Shown here piece by piece: positions 18,910 through 27,280 of a DNA stretch of 64,000 bases (positions are counted from its first letter, which is position 1; every line of letters starts with the position of its first letter). The translations under genes and the position numbers were made by a program. The stretch lies in the IMG/VR virus record IMGVR_UViG_3300029893_000003, positions 1 through 64,000 of that record; one strand, written 5' to 3'. The DNA is from a virus. The notes under the pieces are model-generated. The model saw only the letters and a program-made list of their open reading frames with translations, had not been told where the DNA came from and did not search any database.

Positions 18910-19170
18910 ATGCCCACCCTTTACTACCATCCCCGCCGAGGGGGAAAGGCGACGAAAGTGGCAGCAAACAGACTGGCAGTATTGGACACCATTCGAGAGC
19001 GCACAGAAGCAGAGACACCGCCGGAATGGATCAAGCCGCTGCTGATCATTGAGGCGCTGGTGACTGAGATTGACGCGCTCAAATCTGAGATCGAACTGCT
19101 GCGTGCCGAACTGGGCAACCGTCCCGCCGAGGGCGCCAAGCCTGCGGACGTGTGGCCTGACCGCTGGTAG
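18910..19170 (+). CDS. Hypothetical protein
   Basis: 86 aa. The ATG at 18901 abuts the AGGAG ribosome site, so the ATG at 18910 is the better start (9-base spacing). It has a basic N-terminus (YYHPRRGGKATK) and then a long amphipathic helix (ALVTEIDALKSEIELLRAEL). GC-rich like its neighbours. A hairpin (GCGCCCCGG/CCGGGGCGC) follows at 19196-19220. Confidence 0.55.
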   Translation: MPTLYYHPRRGGKATKVAANRLAVLDTIRERTEAETPPEWIKPLLIIEALVTEIDALKSEIELLRAELGNRPAEGAKPADVWPDRW

Positions 19171-19195
19171 CCGCATCTGTGCACAGTTCACACAC

Positions 19196-19220
19196 AGCGC
19201 CCCGGTGTGTGCCGGGGCGC
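19196..19220 (+). terminator. GC-rich hairpin, no T-run
   Basis: GCGCCCCGG and CCGGGGCGC form a 9-bp stem with a TGTGTG loop between two plus-strand genes. The upstream context (CCGCATCTGT...ACAGTT) is repeated before the terminator at 19773-19798, so the two intergenic ends are duplicates. Without a T-run it may pause or stabilise mRNA rather than terminate. Confidence 0.5.
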
Positions 19221-19248
19221 GTCACTTATCAGAATAGGAGTACTAAAC

Positions 19249-19746
19249 ATGAAAGGACTGGAGATGAAAAAGTACCAGCTTCGGCGGGCAATTCGGCAGA
19301 CCTGCATTCTTTCGCCACCGCCGCCCCACAGCGAAACGGAGAAATACGACGCTTGGACGCTAGGGCGGCTGATCGACTACACAGCGAAGGAACTTGAGAA
19401 GCAGTTGCCCGCCTACGTCCGCAAGATGGAGTCGGTTGCTCATCCCGATCCGTCTCGCCCGCTGGTTGTCATGCCGCGAACTACATCCGCCATCCCGCTC
19501 ACCGCCGACGGATCGCCTGCCTTTCCCGAACCAGAACGGATACGCCGATACGACACGGTGCTGCCGAAACGGTTTGTTGTACGCTCCGGGGATGGCCCGG
19601 CGCTCAATGTCTTCATCGGCTATTCATCGCTCATGGAGACGGTCTACTTCTTTCGCGTCAAACGGTTACTCGACGAGGCGACGATCCGCCGCCCAACATG
19701 GAAGGGGCGCAAAACACCCCTCAACCGCGAACTGCCCTACGCCTGA
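19249..19746 (+). CDS. Hypothetical protein
   Basis: 165 aa from the ATG at 19249 (GGAG 9 bases upstream). Starts MKGLEMKKYQLRRAI. Mixed charged protein with no membrane segment and no recognised motif. GC-rich; last gene of the plus-strand island, closed by a strong terminator at 19773-19798. Confidence 0.58.
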   Translation: MKGLEMKKYQLRRAIRQTCILSPPPPHSETEKYDAWTLGRLIDYTAKELEKQLPAYVRKMESVAHPDPSRPLVVMPRTTSAIPLTADGSPAFPEPERIRRYDTVLPKRFVVRSGDGPALNVFIGYSSLMETVYFFRVKRLLDEATIRRPTWKGRKTPLNRELPYA

Positions 19747-19772
19747 CCGCATCTGTAAACAGTTGCCAGATA

Positions 19773-19798
19773 GAGCGCCCCAACCGGGGCGCTTTTTG
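19773..19798 (+). terminator. Rho-independent terminator
   Basis: GCGCCCC-AACC-GGGGCGC stem followed by TTTTTG. It ends the plus-strand island just before the convergent tail-spike gene (stop at 19855). Confidence 0.9.
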
Positions 19799-19854
19799 CT
19801 TATGCGAATCGACCGTTGCAAAACCCACCAGTCTCTTATGAGTGATGTCATCAG

Positions 19855-22257
19855 TTAACTCTCGCTGTAGGATACCCATGCGCTAATGAGAGATTGCAGC
19901 GTCGCAAAATGTGCGTCTGCAATTGCCTGTTTCGTGCGAAGGTCCGCGATTGATGAGACAACCACCGCTCTAATCCCATCAATCGCCTCGCGGATTTGGT
20001 CAGTAGTGACACCCAGGTTGGTGCTAAGGTCCAAGCTGGTCCATTGGGTCGGATTAGTGCCAGTGAGTTCTTTGGGTGACATAAAATAACTGTTCGTTAC
20101 CGCAGAGGTCACAGAGCCGGTTAAAGAGCCGATTAGCGTATCGGTTATTGTCTGATTGCTGCCAGTGCCTGCCAGGACCGCGATCCCGGTACTCGACCAT
20201 ACAATATTTTTTTGAAAGGTGCCGTTGTCCCCATCAATGACCATGCCACACAGCACGTCGCCCAGGAAGTTTCCTCGCACCTTACCATAGGTAGGATCGT
20301 GCCAAAAATGGATAGCATATCCCTCTCCGCCGATGAAGATATTTTCTTCGATCAGCGGCTCATCTTCCGCCTGGGTTATGTCATGATTAGTGTAATAAAG
20401 CGAGTGGTAATGGACTCCGCTACCGCACTCAATGAAACGGTTGCGATAGATATGGACGCGGGTAAAGTCTGAACCAAGACACTCCCAAAAACCGAAGAAG
20501 GTGTTGTACCGGACTACGCAATCAGGCTTTACATGCACGTGCTGGTTGGGGGTTGCAGGTGCAGCAGCCTTAGCTCCCCCGATCCAACACCCTTCCAGCG
20601 TCGCCCCGCTATTTACAACTACAGTGGGCGCATAGCCATCAGTGCGAGTGATTATGGGCTTTGCTCCTGCTGCTGCCTTGAGCGTGCCGCCCGCTGGAAT
20701 GTTAATATGATAGCCGTTTACCGTAGTGGCCGGGTCGAGGGCATAGATTCCGTCGGCAAGCTCTACGATTCCCCCTGCCGCCAATTCCGCATAAGGGAAA
20801 ACTTGATCGCCAGTCACGGACATCGGCTCCATCAAGACGGGGTCGGGCTGGGAGACGCCGCTACCGGGGCCAAGATAAAGCTGTGGGTTAGCGTAGGCCG
20901 AAGACGAGATCGGATAACTTTGCAACCCTTCAGGTGATGTTTCTGCCGGGTATACCGCCGCGATTGCCGTTGCGGTATCCTGGTGCGACACATCCAAGAT
21001 AGCACCGCGCGACGTCACCGTTTTTCCTGAGCGCGATAAAAAGCGGTGTTGTGTGCCTTCGCACATCACGTCGATGCCGGTCGGCGTCCCCACGTTCAGC
21101 ACATCGGTCCATCCAGCAGGCACAATTTCAGAGCCGCCAACAACTTGTCGCACACAATAATCCCAGGCCGTATTTGTCTCGTTGCGCCGTATAATGGCTC
21201 TCCACTTATTATCTTGATCACCAATGCGGTAGTCGATGGATACTTCTTCGCCTGCCGATGGGGCGTCATTGAGTACAAACGTAAAACGATGTATTGCGTC
21301 GGCTGACGCTTCATACTGCGATCCAGACACTGGCTCGGTTTCGTAGACGGTGGCAAGCCCGGCGTCCGAATTGAACGGCGCTCCAAGAGCAAGCACCGCA
21401 ATTGAATCCATCTCGAATTTGTCGTTGGTAGATGTTACTCTGGTATACACATCTCCAAGGTTGTAATCATAGTATCGCGGTTTAATTAAGGTGAGTTTTG
21501 AGGTGGTGCAATTAATGTATAATACCAAAGTGTCGGTATAAATCACCGCAAACCGACGCTGGTCGCTGTAATAGCCAGAGAAAGTCTCTAAAAAGGAGAG
21601 ATAGGATGGTGAGATACGGTCTACCGGCACTCCCAACTTTTCGTTGCTAAATCCAACGCGCATGTTAGACCCGCCAGCGGTATAGTTCGTGCTAAATAAT
21701 AGAGCTAACCCAGGGACAAATGGGGTTGGGCTTGCGGTAGTCACTGATATGTTGGTGGTGGCAGTTTTCGCCAGTTTGCCATTGGCAATCGAGAGGTCAG
21801 GCGCTCCCGCATCGGAAAATTCTAAGACGCCGGGACCGGGTTCACTTGTGCGTGGTGTCGTTATCGGAGCCGCATCAGCGGTTGTAAACTCATCACGCAA
21901 AATATAGAGATCGACGGCAAGGCTAAACTGAGTTGCCGCCTTGTTGGCATTACCAGCGAGATCGGTACACACCGCAGCAGGAATGTCTACGGTGACTATG
22001 CCAACATCAATCGTTGGTGTGATCGTCGCTGTCCAGACGGTGTTATCTGCCGTGACAAAGTTTGACATCACGCAGTTGCCGAGCTTCACATCGCTGTACG
22101 CAAATCCGGTAACTTCATCGTCAAACGTGATAATAATCGTAAACGGCCCTTTGGTGGGCGCAACCGCATCGCTCGTAATCGTTACGGTCGGCCCGCTCAC
22201 CCCCTGCGCCCCCCGGAACGCCGGATTGTTCAGCAGCAAACCCATCATTCCCGGCAT
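19855..22257 (-). CDS. Tail spike with Ig-like domain and right-handed beta-helix
   Basis: 800 aa. Residues 24-120 resemble a bacterial Ig-like domain (TFDDEVTGFAYSDVKLG...). A concanavalin-like middle follows. From about 490 onward short repeats of a parallel beta-helix appear (NIPAGGTLKAAAG, VRYNTFFGFWEC, IYRNRFIECGSGVHYH, IEENIFIGGEGYAIHFW). The spike would bind or cleave a host polysaccharide. Base composition is richer in GC than the capsid genes, as expected for an exchanged host-range module. It lies between the plus-strand island and the capsid operon. Confidence 0.8.
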   Translation of the reverse strand: MPGMMGLLLNNPAFRGAQGVSGPTVTITSDAVAPTKGPFTIIITFDDEVTGFAYSDVKLGNCVMSNFVTADNTVWTATITPTIDVGIVTVDIPAAVCTDLAGNANKAATQFSLAVDLYILRDEFTTADAAPITTPRTSEPGPGVLEFSDAGAPDLSIANGKLAKTATTNISVTTASPTPFVPGLALLFSTNYTAGGSNMRVGFSNEKLGVPVDRISPSYLSFLETFSGYYSDQRRFAVIYTDTLVLYINCTTSKLTLIKPRYYDYNLGDVYTRVTSTNDKFEMDSIAVLALGAPFNSDAGLATVYETEPVSGSQYEASADAIHRFTFVLNDAPSAGEEVSIDYRIGDQDNKWRAIIRRNETNTAWDYCVRQVVGGSEIVPAGWTDVLNVGTPTGIDVMCEGTQHRFLSRSGKTVTSRGAILDVSHQDTATAIAAVYPAETSPEGLQSYPISSSAYANPQLYLGPGSGVSQPDPVLMEPMSVTGDQVFPYAELAAGGIVELADGIYALDPATTVNGYHINIPAGGTLKAAAGAKPIITRTDGYAPTVVVNSGATLEGCWIGGAKAAAPATPNQHVHVKPDCVVRYNTFFGFWECLGSDFTRVHIYRNRFIECGSGVHYHSLYYTNHDITQAEDEPLIEENIFIGGEGYAIHFWHDPTYGKVRGNFLGDVLCGMVIDGDNGTFQKNIVWSSTGIAVLAGTGSNQTITDTLIGSLTGSVTSAVTNSYFMSPKELTGTNPTQWTSLDLSTNLGVTTDQIREAIDGIRAVVVSSIADLRTKQAIADAHFATLQSLISAWVSYSES

Positions 22258-22309
22258 ATCGTCACCTCGCCCTCGCCTTTATTCGTTATGAGAATGGTCA
22301 TTCTAAACA

Positions 22310-22771
22310 TTAGCTAATCAAGCTGTATTGTACTAGCAAATCAGTCTGATCTTCATCAGCACCAGTCGCATCAACAAACAAAAGGCGTACATACGGGAAA
22401 GGAAAAATCTCTGCCCACAAAACAAGCGCATTAGGCTCTCCTGCAACAAGAGTCATTTCAAATGGTGCGTCATTTGCAGTATCCATCAACGTAGCAAAGT
22501 TCGCAGGATTACCATCTGTTGAAACTTGAACACGAAGAACACTACCCGCAATAAAATCGCCCGCAATTACAACACCCACAGAAGCCCATCCACGCTTGTC
22601 AATTACATCTGATACAGCACCATTAACAGTCATCACATTGTAGGGAGACATAAGACGGGCGGGAAGAACCGTTGCAGCATCTAGCCCCTCTCCTACAGAA
22701 GTAGCTGTAATGTCTCCTGATCCTACAATAGTTACAGGATAGGCGTTACCTGCCAAAGTACCTCTGCTCAT
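22310..22771 (-). CDS. Hypothetical head-associated protein
   Basis: 153 aa, beta-rich, no membrane segment (GWASVGVVIAGDFIAGSVLR, FPYVRLLFVDATGADEDQTD). The TAATG-style overlap with the preceding gene and the place after the capsid gene suggest a decoration or spike-attachment protein. Not recognised. Confidence 0.58.
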   Translation of the reverse strand: MSRGTLAGNAYPVTIVGSGDITATSVGEGLDAATVLPARLMSPYNVMTVNGAVSDVIDKRGWASVGVVIAGDFIAGSVLRVQVSTDGNPANFATLMDTANDAPFEMTLVAGEPNALVLWAEIFPFPYVRLLFVDATGADEDQTDLLVQYSLIS

Positions 22772-23349
22772 TATTCTTCTTCCTTTTCAGGTTCATCAAT
22801 CCGAACTATATACGTAGAAGAAAAACTTCCTTCTTTGATATGAGGAACAGCAGTCATCGTAGAAATAATATTACCCGTAGAATCTATAAATTGAATCACT
22901 AACCCATCTTCCGTCGCCGTTCCTATGGTTTCTACTTTTTCGCCTACCTGCCGCAACAAAGCATCCGTCTGATCCGCCCGTTCTCTAATAAGTTCTTCTA
23001 ATGTGTCTAGCTTTTTGTCATAAGACGCAGTTACAGAGGTAATTAATCCAGTAAGCGCACCCAAATTTTCACTAACCGTACTTAATACTTTCGTGTTAGC
23101 TTGATAAGCTAACCGAACAAGCTTTCCTTCTGCTATACTTTCTGCCACCAAATCAGTGAGGGTTTGTTCTAGTCGAATCTGTTTTTCTTCTAGCCCTATT
23201 CTAGCAGAATCCTCTTTACTTTTGCTGGTTGCTTGATGATAAATTGTTCTCGCCAACCACAGCATAATAACTACTAAAGCTCCCGCTAAACCCCCCTCTA
23301 AATTTGAATCATCGATTCCCAAGAAGTGGTCGCCAAGTAGGAAATACAT
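22771..23349 (-). CDS. Membrane-anchored coiled-coil protein
   Basis: 192 aa. One N-terminal transmembrane helix (AGALVVIMLWLARTIYH), then a long helical region with heptads (SARIGLEEKQIRLEQTLTDL; SYDKKLDTLEELIRERADQT) and a C-terminal acidic tail. The layout is like that of a virion or membrane tether, or of a holin-associated spanin-like protein, but nothing specific is recognised. It follows the capsid gene after a hairpin. Confidence 0.6.
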   Translation of the reverse strand: MYFLLGDHFLGIDDSNLEGGLAGALVVIMLWLARTIYHQATSKSKEDSARIGLEEKQIRLEQTLTDLVAESIAEGKLVRLAYQANTKVLSTVSENLGALTGLITSVTASYDKKLDTLEELIRERADQTDALLRQVGEKVETIGTATEDGLVIQFIDSTGNIISTMTAVPHIKEGSFSSTYIVRIDEPEKEEE

Positions 23350-23360
23350 GAATAACTCCT

Positions 23361-23388
23361 AGAGGGGGGTAGTTTAATACCCCCCTCT
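23361..23388 (-). terminator. Strong hairpin after the major capsid gene
   Basis: AGAGGGGGGTA paired with TACCCCCCTCT (11 bp, loop GTTTAA). It lies just after the capsid stop. There is no T-run, so it may act as an mRNA-stabilising or partial terminator that raises capsid output over downstream genes. Confidence 0.6.
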
Positions 23389-23405
23389 GATTACTAGATT
23401 TATAT

Positions 23406-24875
23406 CTAACTCGTCAAGTTGTATGGCGCATTATCCCGAACCAACACACCACCATTCACAAAGTAGTGATCGTCAGGATGCGGCATACGCATTGCCTTGA
23501 GCGGCGTGTACAGGACATTCTGTAGACGAGCCGCCAAGTGCGGAGTCTGAAGGCGAAGGCGCGGTTCAATCTTGGCAGTCCACGACACACACCAGTTGGT
23601 GCGGCTGAACGTCCACAAGAACCGACCCCCATCCGTCCAAAATTCGTTGTTCAAACGCCCATCAGCAATACCCTGCATCACGCCATTAGCGGCAGAGAAG
23701 TCAAAGTATTCAAAGTACAACACCGGACGAGAACCACGAACCGTAAACGGAAGCAGATAAATATCACTCGAAAAAGAACCAGCCGGAACATTCGCGTTTT
23801 CCGCATTAGTGTCAATAGGCATATAGTCATCGACAATCACCGGAATACGCATACCGTCAAGCTCAAGATAGTTCCCATTATACATTGCATCAGACATGGC
23901 ACGCATCGCCATAGCATCAACATTGCTGCTAGGGGCACCATTGGGAAGATCGCCAGCCTGACCACAACGACCCGTCGCGTAAACGCAAGGCCAGTAATCA
24001 GTGAGAATACGGAACAAAGCTTCTGGCATCACCAGCGCCCACTGTACCGGATTCATCCCCATCGTAGTCGCATTATGCTTTACATAGCGCCACATCGTTT
24101 GCAACGTATAAAACAGACTATAAGTTGAATCTTCAGCTGAAGCGTAGTTGAAATCAACAATGTATGAGTCAAGCGACGGACAGGACGTTCCCGTAATCAC
24201 ATCGGTATGTCCCGTCTTCACCAACGATTCAAGACCAAAAAATTCCTTATAACCACCACCAGCTGTATTGTTAACCGGAGTACCCGTCCACAGCATCTTG
24301 CTAAGCTTGTTCTCAAACGCCACGCCAAGCATCAGCCAACGAGCAAGAACCTCTCGGTTCAATACTGAAGCAGTTGAGTTAGGAACACTGTCAGGAACGA
24401 AAAACCCCTGATCCAGAAGCGGATCGTTAACAAGCTGAAGGTCCATAAACTCGCCACGATTGGTGCGACGGCCCACGGTATTCAGTTCAAGAGGTTCTGT
24501 CTTGCGACTCACCCGCCCAAAAACCGTACCCTGCATACAGCTTTTAATCTCGCCAGCTTCCGGCGGCTCGTCACAGACACCGTCGGCTTCATCACCAGTC
24601 TCATCTGTAAAGCCAGTCAGATATGCCTGAATAGGATTGGTATCGACCGTACCGAACGAAGGAAGCACAGCGCCAAGCCCCGTCCCACGAACACGAGTCG
24701 AAAACACATCCCGTTCGACACCCGGCACACCAAAAATTCCGGTTGGCCCGTGCATATAATTGGTCGTCAAACTAAATCCAGCAGGAAGATCGTGCTTGTA
24801 ACCGACGCTCTTATCCTGCATCTGACTCAGTTTGGAAAATGCACTAGCCAGTTCCGCGTAATCAATGTTTCCCAT
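23406..24875 (-). CDS. Major capsid protein (HK97-like)
   Basis: 489 aa. Downstream of the protease/scaffold gene and with the long beta-rich shape of an HK97-fold capsid subunit, including an 'FWTDGGRFLWTFSRTNWCVS' C-terminal strand set and a large Cys-containing insertion (CDEPPEAGEIKSC). The family is inferred from position and composition. It is closed by a strong hairpin, typical of a highly expressed gene. Confidence 0.78.
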   Translation of the reverse strand: MGNIDYAELASAFSKLSQMQDKSVGYKHDLPAGFSLTTNYMHGPTGIFGVPGVERDVFSTRVRGTGLGAVLPSFGTVDTNPIQAYLTGFTDETGDEADGVCDEPPEAGEIKSCMQGTVFGRVSRKTEPLELNTVGRRTNRGEFMDLQLVNDPLLDQGFFVPDSVPNSTASVLNREVLARWLMLGVAFENKLSKMLWTGTPVNNTAGGGYKEFFGLESLVKTGHTDVITGTSCPSLDSYIVDFNYASAEDSTYSLFYTLQTMWRYVKHNATTMGMNPVQWALVMPEALFRILTDYWPCVYATGRCGQAGDLPNGAPSSNVDAMAMRAMSDAMYNGNYLELDGMRIPVIVDDYMPIDTNAENANVPAGSFSSDIYLLPFTVRGSRPVLYFEYFDFSAANGVMQGIADGRLNNEFWTDGGRFLWTFSRTNWCVSWTAKIEPRLRLQTPHLAARLQNVLYTPLKAMRMPHPDDHYFVNGGVLVRDNAPYNLTS

Positions 24876-24901
24876 TAGTTATCTCCACCTATCGATCAGG
24901 A

Positions 24902-26014
24902 TTATTCAATCCCTAGATGTTGCCAAAAACCAACCTGCAAAACGGACGGGGTATCAGAAGTTTCTTTTTCCTCTACCTTTCCCTCACGCTTTTGCTTGAG
25001 ACGATCAACAAGCTCCTGATCACTTTCCTCTTCTTTAGTAAAGGCTTGTGGCATATACTGACGCCATGAACGGGCCGTAAACGCCTCTGCAATCTTCTCG
25101 TCTTCAGACTTACTCTGCTGCTTTTCGATAACAGCAATCTTTTCAGTAAGAGAATTAATTGCCTGCCCGTAGCTTTCTAGCACTTCAGCAAGCTCCTCAA
25201 TATTGAGGGCCTTATAAACGCGAGTGTAGACAGCCTGAAAAGGCTCATCAGGAACTTCCTCTTCCGAAGGAGCTTCTTCTACAGAGTCATTAGCAACTTC
25301 CTCTGCCGGAGTCTCTTCGGCAACTTCTTCCGCGTCAGAACTTTCTTCCATTTCCTTGAAAGGAATAATACGATCCAAAATTTCGGAAGCCTGAATTAGA
25401 TTCTCTTCCGCCATCTTTTCGTATTCTTCTCCAAAGATTTGACGCAACCAGTTCCGACGCGCCGAACTAAGCTCTTTCCCCATTACAAAATCTCCATAAA
25501 ATGTTGGTTGTGTGAGGACGTTTGCCGCCCACTCATCCGGTAATATTGTGAACTCAAAGCTTCTATATTTCGAAATTATTTTATCATCAATTTCCAAAAC
25601 AATAAAACCATGAGACATACCTAATGAATATTCATTGTTTAGTAGCTTGTTTACAATAGGTTCTTGTTCTGGATATATCTTGCCTAATACCAGCGCAAAG
25701 CGCCCGAAAACTTCTACCTGCAAAACCTCTCCAATAGAAAATCCTTTGAAGACAGTTTTTGTAAATTCATTAAATTCTTCAGTGGATAATGAACCAGACT
25801 CATGCAACAAAAATGCAGTGTACCAGATTCGATCCGGTATCTTAGGTGCGTGCATGATCGTGATCTGTGGGACAAAGCCTGTTTCTTCAATCCACTGTTT
25901 GTAGTTAATGTGGGATTCCTGAGATAGAATATCCCCTTCTCGATCCACATAACTATTAGAGTAGATTCCTAGAAAATAGCTTTCGCCATTAACCTTAAAT
26001 ATAATAGGCCTCAT
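24902..26014 (-). CDS. Prohead protease fused to scaffold
   Basis: 370 aa. Residues 1-180 fit the prohead serine protease fold: catalytic His55 (ITIMHAPK) and Ser134-His135 (SLGMSHGF). Residues about 205-370 form an acidic, helical scaffold (EEVAEETPAEEVANDSVEEA, then a coiled coil). The fused gene directly precedes the capsid gene. It would cleave scaffold and capsid N-termini in the prohead. The start overlaps the previous gene by four bases (ATGA). Confidence 0.85.
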   Translation of the reverse strand: MRPIIFKVNGESYFLGIYSNSYVDREGDILSQESHINYKQWIEETGFVPQITIMHAPKIPDRIWYTAFLLHESGSLSTEEFNEFTKTVFKGFSIGEVLQVEVFGRFALVLGKIYPEQEPIVNKLLNNEYSLGMSHGFIVLEIDDKIISKYRSFEFTILPDEWAANVLTQPTFYGDFVMGKELSSARRNWLRQIFGEEYEKMAEENLIQASEILDRIIPFKEMEESSDAEEVAEETPAEEVANDSVEEAPSEEEVPDEPFQAVYTRVYKALNIEELAEVLESYGQAINSLTEKIAVIEKQQSKSEDEKIAEAFTARSWRQYMPQAFTKEEESDQELVDRLKQKREGKVEEKETSDTPSVLQVGFWQHLGIE

Positions 26015-26547
26015 TTTAAAACCGCTTTCACTATGATTGTTTTAACTCCCAAAACCACCTGCTTATGAATCTTGTTGACAATAAACCCCTCAAAATCTCT
26101 TGCCTCAATTCCAGGCCACCAAACAGAAGTTCGTCCTTTAACTACTGGACCATAGTATAGCCCACCCCCTGATATTCCCCAGCGACCCCCAGGCTGAGTC
26201 CTTGCTCGATAACCCTGTTGGTAGATGAGATAGGGCGCTCTTCGTGCATAAATCTGGTGGCCTGCCACCCCACGACTGATATAGACCCACTTCATACGAT
26301 TAAACCCGCCTACCGGATAGACGTAAATCGACATAAACGAGCCACCATAAAACGTAAAGGTGCTTCTAAAAAATGGCTTATTTCGCCAGCCCGTCACTGT
26401 CAGATATAACCAGTTACGAATCAACTCCTTAACTGGTCCTTTGAGGTAGACAGCTAAATCCTTCTCTATCCGATCCCACTTTCTAGTAATATATCCAGCA
26501 GGTAGATAGATAGGAATAATCGTAGCATTTTTAAGTCGTGAGGCCAT
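26011..26547 (-). CDS. Hypothetical head morphogenesis protein
   Basis: 178 aa, basic, aromatic-rich (YQQGYRARTQPGGRWGISGG). It overlaps the genes on both sides (ATGA at the protease start; 17 bases with the minor head gene). Unrecognised, but its place between portal/minor head and protease points to a head component. Confidence 0.6.
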   Translation of the reverse strand: MASRLKNATIIPIYLPAGYITRKWDRIEKDLAVYLKGPVKELIRNWLYLTVTGWRNKPFFRSTFTFYGGSFMSIYVYPVGGFNRMKWVYISRGVAGHQIYARRAPYLIYQQGYRARTQPGGRWGISGGGLYYGPVVKGRTSVWWPGIEARDFEGFIVNKIHKQVVLGVKTIIVKAVLK

Positions 26548-27280
26548 GAACTTCTACCTTACTAAATGTATATGGGCTTTCTGCTTCATGATCTAAACAA
26601 ACAACACAATTTTCCGCCGAAGGATTTACGTTCCAATAAACGTAATAATTATCCTCATCTTCATCTACTTCCAACCAGCATTTGCACAACGATTTTCCAA
26701 GACAGTCGTCACCTGGGAGATAAGGCATCATAAAAGTAATATCGACAGGAATAGTGCCCGCTATAAACGGTGCTCTGGCATACCCATACAGAGAAGAACG
26801 CCACTGTAGACGACCACTATAAATTACTCCGCTAGACAACGCCTCACGAATGTCTGCCTCAAATCCATCGAAGTATTCATATTCCCTCTCTAAACGCTGT
26901 TCTAAGATTTCCCTGTGCCGTTCAGTAAATTCCTCTCCTTGCAAACCCAACAGCATAAGATCAGAAAAATGGATACGCAGACGATCTCTAAACCGCTCCG
27001 AAAATTCCCTTATTGATAAGGCTCCCGACAAAACAGCGACCAGCAATTCCTGAAATTCTTGGGATGCCTCTTCACAAAGTTCTTCGTATTCCTGTTCGTC
27101 CCGCTCATCATACTGCTTCTTTCCTTTACCAGCAGCATGTATGCACGCGAAAATAGCCTCTTCTTCAGACCCGCCATCTCTCAAAACCGCATTAGCGGCT
27201 CTGATACAACGTTTCTTTTCTGAGACTGTCCAATTCTTAGCAACTTTTGGCACGTAATTGGGATAACGATAGGGACTCAT
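26531..27280 (-). CDS. Minor head protein with ChaB-like N-terminus
   Basis: 249 aa. Residues 1-55 (VAKNWTVSEKKRCIRAANAV) match a ChaB-like helical domain. The rest is a helical coil plus a Cys-rich C-terminus (CLGKSLCKCWLEV, ENCVVCLDHEAESPYTF) seen in Mu gpF/SPP1 gp7-type minor head proteins. It overlaps the portal stop by four bases. It probably joins portal and capsid interior. Confidence 0.7.
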   Translation of the reverse strand: MSPYRYPNYVPKVAKNWTVSEKKRCIRAANAVLRDGGSEEEAIFACIHAAGKGKKQYDERDEQEYEELCEEASQEFQELLVAVLSGALSIREFSERFRDRLRIHFSDLMLLGLQGEEFTERHREILEQRLEREYEYFDGFEADIREALSSGVIYSGRLQWRSSLYGYARAPFIAGTIPVDITFMMPYLPGDDCLGKSLCKCWLEVDEDEDNYYVYWNVNPSAENCVVCLDHEAESPYTFSKVEVHGLTT

